Below, piece by piece: positions 1-5,104 of a stretch of 7,011 nucleotides of DNA. The notes beneath the pieces were generated by a model that worked only from the letters and a program-made list of their open reading frames with translations, did no database searches and was not told the origin of the DNA. The translations under genes and the position numbers were made by a program. The DNA lies in assembly GCA_027039165.1 (NCBI GenBank), contig JALWEZ010000226.1, forward strand, positions 1-7,011, written 5' to 3'. The first letter of the stretch is position 1. Each line of letters opens with the position of its first letter. This DNA is from Candidatus Moraniibacteriota bacterium. Its GTDB lineage: Bacteria; Patescibacteriota; Minisyncoccia; Moranbacterales; GCA-2747515.

Positions 1-338
1 TTTTTTAAAATTTCAGGTTCGATATTTTTTACACACCAAGAATACGATCCAGTACAAAGTAGTCTATTCACAAAATACCCATCTCTACATTTTCCATTGT
101 CAGAAACAATAGCATTAATTTTTCTCATTTTATCTACAGATGCTCTACAACAATCGTTATTACATTGTTTATTCAAATCTGTATAATAAACTTCATCTTC
201 ATTTATATAATCTTCTTTTCCGCTTTTTTTATCTTTTTGCACACTATAATCAATCAAATCATAATTTTGTATTTTATAAAACACAACTACCAAAAAAACA
301 AATACTACAATTATTACCCAAAATAATTTATTTTTCAT
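1..338 (-). CDS. Small membrane-anchored, cysteine-rich protein of unknown function (partial, 3' end missing)
   Basis: I do not recognise this protein. An ATG at 338-336 opens a frame that stays open for 112 residues and runs off the left edge, so the C-terminus is missing. Residues 2-4 are KNK, and about residues 5-21 form a strongly hydrophobic helix (FWVIIVVFVFLVVV core). This fits a single N-terminal signal anchor with the rest outside the cytoplasm. A polar, charged linker (about 34-55) follows, then a domain with six cysteines at 59, 63, 64, 84, 95 and 102 (C-x3-CC-x19-C-x10-C-x6-C) and the segment CTGSYSWC. An even number of cysteines in an exported domain suggests disulfides, but metal binding is possible. 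No Shine-Dalgarno sequence precedes the ATG. A TATAAT lies at 358-363 without a convincing -35 box. A terminator-like hairpin separates it from the upstream gene, so it may be its own unit. The long open frame, sensible composition and good start context support a real gene. Confidence 0.72.
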   Translation of the reverse strand, partial: MKNKLFWVIIVVFVFLVVVFYKIQNYDLIDYSVQKDKKSGKEDYINEDEVYYTDLNKQCNNDCCRASVDKMRKINAIVSDNGKCRDGYFVNRLLCTGSYSWCVKNIEPEILK

Positions 339-362
339 TTTATTATTTTATCTTTATATTAT

Positions 363-388
363 AAATAATACCATTTAAGGTATTATTT
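363..388 (-). terminator. Hairpin between the nucleotidyltransferase-like gene and the cysteine-rich protein gene
   Basis: A perfect 10-bp stem (AAATAATACC at 363-372 with GGTATTATTT at 379-388) encloses a 6-base loop. It begins 15 bases past the stop codon of the upstream gene. The stem is AT-rich and the downstream tail on the minus strand is only moderately T-rich (ATTATTTATAAT), so it is a weak intrinsic terminator or an mRNA 3'-end stabilising hairpin. On the plus strand the stem runs into TTTT, but no plus-strand gene needs it. Confidence 0.5.
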
Positions 389-402
389 TAAAAGAAGCAG
401 AT

Positions 403-1344
403 TTAAACTCTCCATGGTAATTCAAGAGAATTTAATCTTTTTTTGTATTCCTCAAAAACTTTTGGTCCATGTGGTTTAGGTAAAAATACTAAATATTTAT
501 CACTAACCTCTATTAAAGCCCCTTTGTACTCAGTTTTTGGATTAGTTTTTATTTTTTTTATTTGCACATCTTTTAAAAACTTTTCTATAAATTCAAAACC
601 AAAAACCGACTCAAAAGTATTCCTTACGAATTGCGCTCTTGAAGAATCTTTTTCACACAAATCCATTGACAAAACATCTGTTTGATAATGAGGCTTGTAA
701 TCTCTTATCCAAATATTACTTTTTACAAATTTTTTATAAATTTCTGCGCCATAGACTGGAAATGAAAAACTGTATTCATGTGCCGCAAATAAGTCTCTTG
801 TAGGAACCTCTAGGAATTTATTTGTTATATAATAATTTAAGCAAACCCTATCTGCATGTTTATCTCCATGCATTCTAATTCCAAGTAATTGTGTAACTAG
901 TGTCATCAAAAATCTTCCAGTCCACAAATGATTATGCTTACATGCTATCAAAACATCTAAATCACTATCTTTTTTTACATTATTGTATGATAAGTTTCCA
1001 GTAACCATAATCATAGTAACAAAAGGTACCATTTTTAAAATTCTTGCATATTTTTTAAGTTTATGAATTTTTTCTATACTCAAAAGCTCCCTATCTTTTC
1101 TACTTTTCACTAGTTTTTCTCGTCCAATTAATGTATAAAATCCATACTTATGAGAAACATATTCTTTAATTTCTTTAGTATCTAGCTCAGCAACTACTTG
1201 CTCCAATGTCCAAGTTTTTTGTACGCCATCTTCAGTGGGTAATGCTACTAAATGCTTCCATATCTCAAAAGAAGTTAATGGAAAATCAAGTACATCATAA
1301 TACGTAATTGTTGCTATTATATTTTTTATAAGTTGTGAGTTCAT
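403..1344 (-). CDS. Nucleotidyltransferase-fold protein with N-terminal winged-helix-like region
   Basis: This is a 313-residue soluble protein. Residues about 5-75 (NIIATITYYDVLDFPLTSFEIWKHL region) look like a winged-helix domain. Residues about 108-175 resemble a minimal nucleotidyltransferase (Pol beta/MNT) core: a hydrophobic strand, then TGNLSYNN at 115-122, then DSDLDVLI at 126-133 with the metal-binding Asp pair D128/D130. Family members normally have GS where this has GN (116-117). The strand expected to carry the third carboxylate (VCLNYYI, 167-173) shows Asn170 instead, so catalysis is uncertain. The C-terminal third has no motif I know, apart from FLPKPHGPKVFEEYKKRL near the end. 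The ATG at 1344 lies 7 bases past the uvrA stop and has no ribosome binding site of its own, so translation is probably coupled to uvrA. I associate this architecture with uncharacterised Patescibacteria proteins. A substrate (nucleotide, tRNA, protein or antibiotic) cannot be assigned. Fold fairly sure, function unknown. Confidence 0.75.
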   Translation of the reverse strand: MNSQLIKNIIATITYYDVLDFPLTSFEIWKHLVALPTEDGVQKTWTLEQVVAELDTKEIKEYVSHKYGFYTLIGREKLVKSRKDRELLSIEKIHKLKKYARILKMVPFVTMIMVTGNLSYNNVKKDSDLDVLIACKHNHLWTGRFLMTLVTQLLGIRMHGDKHADRVCLNYYITNKFLEVPTRDLFAAHEYSFSFPVYGAEIYKKFVKSNIWIRDYKPHYQTDVLSMDLCEKDSSRAQFVRNTFESVFGFEFIEKFLKDVQIKKIKTNPKTEYKGALIEVSDKYLVFLPKPHGPKVFEEYKKRLNSLELPWRV

Positions 1345-1351
1345 AACTAAA

Positions 1352-4189
1352 TTATATAAAATTTGCTATTAAACTATTTTTACTTCTTTTCAAATCACCT
1401 GGTGTTCCTTCAAAAATTATCTCTCCTCCATTTTTTCCACCCTCTTTTCCAAGTTCTATAACCCAGTCAGAATGCTTTATAACACTTGTGTTGTGTTCTA
1501 CAACAATAACAGTATTACCTTTTTCTACAAGAGCGTCCAAAACATTTAACAATCTTTTAATATCTTTAAAATGAAGTCCTACTGTCGGTTCATCCAATAT
1601 GTAAAGAGTTTTACCAGTGTGTTTTCTAGCAAGCTCTGTGGCGAGCTTAATTCTTTGAGCTTCGCCACCTGATAATGTAGTTGCACTTTGTCCTAATCGG
1701 AGATATCCAAGTCCAACGTCTTCCATTGTTTGTAATTTTTCTTTTATAACTCTTTGCCCACTAAAAAATTTAAGTGCATAAGAAACGCTCATATCCAAAA
1801 CATTAGCTATATTTTCTCCATTGTATTTAACTTCTAATGTTTTATCATTATATCTTGATCCATTACATACATCACATTTCACATATGCAGGTGGCAATAA
1901 ATGCATTTCTACCTTTTTAACTCCTTCTCCCTGACATTCCTCACATCTTCCACCTTTCATATTAAAGCTAAATCTTGATGCTGTATATCTCTTTTCTTTT
2001 GCTATCTCAGTTTTTGCAAATAACTCACGAATATAACTAAACATCCCTGTATAAGTTGCTGCATTTGATCGAGGAGTTCTACCTATTGGAGACTGATTTA
2101 TATTTATAACTTTATTTATATTATTTATTCCAACAATTCTTTTATGTTTTCCTGACTTTTTCTTTGCTCTATGAAATTTTTTTGCAAGCTCTGGTGCCAA
2201 AATACTATTCACAAGAGTACTTTTACCACTTCCACTTACTCCACACACCGTTATAAATTTTCCAAGCGGAAATTTCACATCAATATTTTTTAAATTGTTT
2301 TCACTAGCTCCTTTTATAGTAACGCTTTTTCCATTTCCTTTTCTATAAACACTCTTATCTGTAATTACCTTTTCCCCAGATAAATACTTTGCCGTATCTG
2401 AATTACTTTTTAACATTTGCTTATATGTTCCAGAAAAAACAACATTTCCTCCAGCTTCGCCAGCTCCATGTCCCATATCCACAATCCAGTCGGAAGACTT
2501 CATAACTTCTCCATCATGCTCTACAACTATTAAAGTATTTCCAGACTTTTGCAATTCTTTCATTGCATTTATAAGCTTTACTGTATCTTTACTATGCAAT
2601 CCTGTAGTCGGCTCATCTAATACATATATAACTCCAGTTAATTCAGATTTGATTTGTGCCGCAAGTCTAATTCTTTGTGATTCTCCACCTGAAATTGTAT
2701 TACTTGAACGATTAAGTGAGAGATATCCAACACCCACATCAATTAATGATTTAGCTCTATTTTTCATTTCTCTTAAAATTGGAGAAATTATATCTTTCTT
2801 AGATTTTTCTAAATTTTTTGTATTTTCAAGTTTGATTATTTCATTATAAAAATCTAATAACGTAAGCTTTACATATTCATCTATTGAATTATTGTTTATA
2901 GTTATATTTAAAGATGTATTATTAAGCCTTTTGCCATCACAAGCTGGGCACACTTTTTCTGTCATATATTTTTCCAAATCACTTCTCATGTGTTCACTTT
3001 TCGTCTCTAAATATTTCTTATTTAATACATAAACAATTCCTCTGAAATCTTTTTTGTTTTTTGGCTCATTTCCCTTTCCTACTTCTCCGTAAAAAACATA
3101 TTCTAAATCCTTTTTTTTCATATCTTTAACTGGAACCTCTATGGAAAATTTTTTCTCTTTTGCTAAATCGATTAAAATTTGCATATTTTTATCAATCCTA
3201 CCTTCTCCTATCGGAGTTTTGCTCCACATATGAATTGCACCTTCTCCAATTGTCAAATCTTTATTTGGTATTATAAGCTCTGGATCAATTTCTTTTTTTA
3301 AACCAATTCCATCACAAACTTCACAAGCTCCTTGAGGATTATTAAAAGAAAAATTTTTAGGACTGATATTTTCCAAACTAAAACCAGATTCTTTACAGAA
3401 GTAATCCTTACTATGAATAAACTCTCTTTCATTCATTTTTAAAATTATATTTCCCTCTCCAAGTTTCAAAGCTGTTTGTACACTATCTATAATTCGTTCT
3501 TCATCTGGATCCTGCTCATCAAATTCAAATTGATCTATAAGAATATCCAAATTAACCTTTGTATTATTATCTACTAATTCATCAGCTTCTTTTGTTGTAA
3601 TAATTTCACCATTCAATCTAACTCTCACATATCCATCTATGAGAATTTTATGCACTGCATCACTGGCACCAACTTGGTTTTCTAAAATAGGTGCAAAAAT
3701 TGTAATAAGTGCACCATCGGTTTGATTTAAAATATCATTTATTATATCATTTTTACTCTTTTTAAATAATGCTTTTCCAGTTTCAGGACAATGTGGTACA
3801 CCAATTGTAGCAAAAAGAATACGTAAATAGTCATAAATTTCAGTCATTGTACCAACTGTTGATCTTATATTTTTTCCAACACTTTTTTGACTTATTGCTA
3901 TTGCAGGTGAAAGATTTTCTATTTTATCCACATCCGGCTTAGTCATAACTCCCATAATAGCTCTCGCATGAGTTGATAAACTCTCCATGTACCTTCTATT
4001 GCTTTCTGTGTATATAACATCATATGCAAGTGAACTTTTTCCGCTTCCAGAAAGTCCAGTTATTACACACAGAGATTCTCTAGGGATGCTTATTGATATA
4101 TTTTTTAAATTGTGGACTTTTGCACCAACAACTTTAATATATTTTTTGTCTGAGTTTTTTTTCAAAAAGTTATCTTTTGAGGAAATCAT
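1352..4189 (-). CDS. uvrA: UvrABC excinuclease subunit A (damage-sensing ABC ATPase)
   Basis: UvrA dimerises, scans DNA for bulky lesions with UvrB and loads UvrB for nucleotide excision repair in the cytoplasm. From the ATG at 4189 the protein has 945 residues (E. coli 940). In order: Walker A GLSGSGKS (45-52); UvrB-binding domain (about 130-250, so not the shorter UvrA2 type); first zinc-finger region (C265, C289, C292); CPACDG (414-419); ABC signature SGGES (500-504) and Walker B with LDEPTTGLH to 532; second Walker A GVSGSGKST (650-658); second zinc finger C749/C752/C772/C775 with the usual CxxC-x19-CxxC spacing; signature SGGEA (840-844); and LYILDEPT (862-869). The first finger is odd: the second ligand of its first CxxC pair is Ser268. 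An in-frame TTG at 4222 lies inside the promoter -10 box, so the ATG at 4189 is preferred. It also leaves a short tail before the conserved VVGAKVHNLKNI. Own promoter, no Shine-Dalgarno; the nucleotidyltransferase-like gene follows after 7 bases. uvrB and uvrC are not in the window. Confidence 0.97.
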   Translation of the reverse strand: MISSKDNFLKKNSDKKYIKVVGAKVHNLKNISISIPRESLCVITGLSGSGKSSLAYDVIYTESNRRYMESLSTHARAIMGVMTKPDVDKIENLSPAIAISQKSVGKNIRSTVGTMTEIYDYLRILFATIGVPHCPETGKALFKKSKNDIINDILNQTDGALITIFAPILENQVGASDAVHKILIDGYVRVRLNGEIITTKEADELVDNNTKVNLDILIDQFEFDEQDPDEERIIDSVQTALKLGEGNIILKMNEREFIHSKDYFCKESGFSLENISPKNFSFNNPQGACEVCDGIGLKKEIDPELIIPNKDLTIGEGAIHMWSKTPIGEGRIDKNMQILIDLAKEKKFSIEVPVKDMKKKDLEYVFYGEVGKGNEPKNKKDFRGIVYVLNKKYLETKSEHMRSDLEKYMTEKVCPACDGKRLNNTSLNITINNNSIDEYVKLTLLDFYNEIIKLENTKNLEKSKKDIISPILREMKNRAKSLIDVGVGYLSLNRSSNTISGGESQRIRLAAQIKSELTGVIYVLDEPTTGLHSKDTVKLINAMKELQKSGNTLIVVEHDGEVMKSSDWIVDMGHGAGEAGGNVVFSGTYKQMLKSNSDTAKYLSGEKVITDKSVYRKGNGKSVTIKGASENNLKNIDVKFPLGKFITVCGVSGSGKSTLVNSILAPELAKKFHRAKKKSGKHKRIVGINNINKVININQSPIGRTPRSNAATYTGMFSYIRELFAKTEIAKEKRYTASRFSFNMKGGRCEECQGEGVKKVEMHLLPPAYVKCDVCNGSRYNDKTLEVKYNGENIANVLDMSVSYALKFFSGQRVIKEKLQTMEDVGLGYLRLGQSATTLSGGEAQRIKLATELARKHTGKTLYILDEPTVGLHFKDIKRLLNVLDALVEKGNTVIVVEHNTSVIKHSDWVIELGKEGGKNGGEIIFEGTPGDLKRSKNSLIANFI

Positions 4190-4221
4190 AAATATATAAA
4201 TAATAGTACTAATATTCCACA

Positions 4222-4250
4222 ATAATACACCAAAATTTAATTATTGTAAA
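4222..4250 (-). promoter_or_regulatory. Predicted sigma-70-type promoter of uvrA
   Basis: On the minus strand, TTTACA (4250-4245) and TATTAT (4227-4222) are separated by exactly 17 bases. Transcription would begin near 4215, giving a leader of about 25 bases before the ATG at 4189. The site lies between the rplS terminator hairpin and uvrA, where a promoter is expected. AT-rich DNA yields chance matches, so position counts as much as sequence. No operator-like palindrome (for example an SOS box) is evident next to it. Confidence 0.6.
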
Positions 4251-4263
4251 CTATAGTAATAAA

Positions 4264-4292
4264 ATAAAAGTAACTAAAGTAGTTACTTTTAT
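4264..4292 (-). terminator. Intrinsic terminator of rplS
   Basis: A perfect 12-bp inverted repeat (ATAAAAGTAACT at 4264-4275 with AGTTACTTTTAT at 4281-4292) has a 5-base loop. It starts 27 bases after the rplS stop. On the minus strand the second arm runs into a T-rich tract (CTTTTATTTTATTA), as expected of a rho-independent terminator in an AT-rich genome. On the plus strand the tail is ATGAGAT and not T-rich, so the hairpin is oriented for the minus strand. Confidence 0.75.
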
Positions 4293-4319
4293 GAGATAAT
4301 TCCAATTTCAAAAAAAATA

Positions 4320-4781
4320 TTATTTTTCTTCTTTTTTTACTTTTCCTTCTGTTTCTAAATCTCCTTGTTTTTCTTCTTTAGCACCATCTTCAACTTCTTT
4401 TTCTTTAATCACTTCTTCAACCTTCAAATCTTTAGCATCAGTAAAATTAAATCTAAGCGCTTTAGCAGATTTTTCTCTCGTATAATAAAGTTTTGCCCTT
4501 CGAACTTTTGCTCTCTTTACTAATTCTATTTTTTCTATATTTGGAGAAATTATTGGCACAATTATTTCTACACCATACCCACCCTTTGATACTTTTCTAA
4601 CTGTTATCATAGGAGAGGAACTTTGCTTTCCTTTTACTGCAATTATCATTCCTTCAAATATTTGAATACGTTCTTTATTTCCTTCTTTTATCTTTCTGTG
4701 TACTTTAACAACATCGCCAGCGCGATACTTCTCATTTACAGTTCTTTGAGTTTTATTAAAGGCAATTATTTTTTCATGCAT
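4320..4781 (-). CDS. rplS: 50S ribosomal protein L19 with charged C-terminal extension
   Basis: L19 sits in the large ribosomal subunit near the interface with the small subunit. Diagnostic segments are [15 protein letters not shown] (20-34), the beta-strand motif [16 protein letters not shown] (37-52), [12 protein letters not shown] (54-65), [13 protein letters not shown] (78-90) and [12 protein letters not shown] (92-103). The conserved core ends near residue 113. A 40-residue tail of almost only Lys, Glu, Asp and Val follows, giving 153 residues against roughly 115 in E. coli. The ATG at 4781 gives the expected N-terminus and no other in-frame start competes. There is no Shine-Dalgarno sequence. 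The gene has its own promoter and terminator here, unlike the rpsP-rimM-trmD-rplS arrangement of E. coli. Identification is firm; the role of the tail is unknown. Confidence 0.97.
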   Translation of the reverse strand: MHEKIIAFNKTQRTVNEKYRAGDVVKVHRKIKEGNKERIQIFEGMIIAVKGKQSSSPMITVRKVSKGGYGVEIIVPIISPNIEKIELVKRAKVRRAKLYYTREKSAKALRFNFTDAKDLKVEEVIKEKEVEDGAKEEKQGDLETEGKVKKEEK

Positions 4782-4835
4782 ATTTTATTGATTATATAGA
4801 TATAGATTCAAAAGCGATAGACTAACATAAAAACG

Positions 4836-4855
4836 AATGAAATCACGCTTTCATT
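4836..4855 (-). promoter_or_regulatory. Hairpin in the predicted rplS 5' leader
   Basis: A perfect 7-bp inverted repeat (AATGAAA at 4836-4842, TTTCATT at 4849-4855) with a 6-base loop lies about 5 bases downstream of the predicted transcription start, near the 5' end of the rplS mRNA. It could protect the 5' end or act as a control element bound by a ribosomal protein. It resembles no leader I can name, and a 7-bp AT-rich stem can arise by chance. Confidence 0.3.
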
Positions 4856-4866
4856 AAATCTTCTCT

Positions 4867-4895
4867 ATAATAACGCTTTTTTAAAAAATAGTCAA
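4867..4895 (-). promoter_or_regulatory. Predicted sigma-70-type promoter of rplS
   Basis: On the minus strand, TTGACT (4895-4890; 5 of 6 consensus bases) and TATTAT (4872-4867; 5 of 6) are separated by exactly 17 bases. The spacer contains a T6-A6 run. Transcription would begin near 4860, leaving a leader of about 79 bases. This is the best promoter match noticed in the window and lies ahead of a highly expressed ribosomal gene. Confidence 0.7.
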
Positions 4896-4901
4896 GTTTT
4901 G

Positions 4902-5053
4902 TACAAGTAACCATTCAGGTTTTTCTAGTACGTTTTTAAAAACACGTTAAATAAGAGATTTCTAAAAAAATAAAATATTTTTTATAAATTTAAAAATGCT
5001 TTAATTAAGGTATTTTTAGAACTTTTTCAGATAAACGTGAATAGTTACTTGTA
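4902..5053. repeat. Pair of 10-base inverted repeats upstream of rplS
   Basis: TACAAGTAAC (4902-4911) and its exact reverse complement GTTACTTGTA (5044-5053) lie 132 bases apart. The inner copy ends 6 bases upstream of the rplS -35 box; the outer copy overlaps the candidate terminator of the upstream gene. The rplS terminator arms carry a close relative (AGTTACTTTTA at 4281-4291 against AGTTACTTGTA at 5043-5053, one difference). The repeats could be paired operator sites or chance. Confidence 0.35.
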
Positions 5054-5092
5054 AAAAATGCCTTATGCCATAAATAATTATGCTTTTTTACA
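5050..5092 (-). terminator. Candidate terminator of the membrane ligase/TPR gene
   Basis: The arms TGTAAAAAATGC (5050-5061) and GCTTTTTTACA (5082-5092) can pair over 11 bp with one bulged base. The loop of 20 bases holds a small inner stem (CATAA/TTATG). The structure begins 12 bases past the stop codon at 5105. Reading the minus strand, the second arm ends in a T6 run, so the A-tract/hairpin/T-tract layout fits an intrinsic terminator. GC pairs are few, which makes this call less certain than the rplS terminator. Confidence 0.45.
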
Positions 5093-5104
5093 TACAAAAT
5101 AATT

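Larger units (their letters stand above)
4782..5104. other. Intergenic region upstream of rplS (323 bases)
   Basis: No convincing gene is found on either strand. From right to left it holds a candidate terminator for the upstream membrane protein gene (5050-5092), an extremely AT-rich stretch (about 4950-5010), a 12-base palindrome GTTTTTAAAAAC (4932-4943), an 8-base palindrome TTGTACAA (4899-4906) just upstream of the promoter, the promoter (4867-4895), and a transcribed leader of about 79 bases with a small hairpin. The composition and lack of coding pattern point to regulatory DNA. Confidence 0.6.

Noticed and set aside
140..364. Plus-strand open frame of 74 codons
   Set aside because: It lies opposite the cysteine-rich protein gene, has a low-complexity Tyr/Phe/Leu composition typical of antisense AT-rich DNA, and shows no domain.
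443..685. Plus-strand open frame of 80 codons
   Set aside because: It lies wholly antisense to the nucleotidyltransferase-like gene, with no recognisable product.
1380..4080. Two similar ABC ATPase segments that could suggest a gene duplication or fusion
   Set aside because: Two ATPase halves are the normal architecture of UvrA.
2649..4199. Two short plus-strand open frames (2649-2849 and 3987-4199)
   Set aside because: Both are antisense to strongly conserved uvrA coding sequence.
4791..4796. Perfect TATAAT just before rplS as a leaderless promoter
   Set aside because: No -35 box lies at a usable distance (the TTGAAT at 4806-4811 is only 9 bases away), and a much better promoter exists at 4867-4895.
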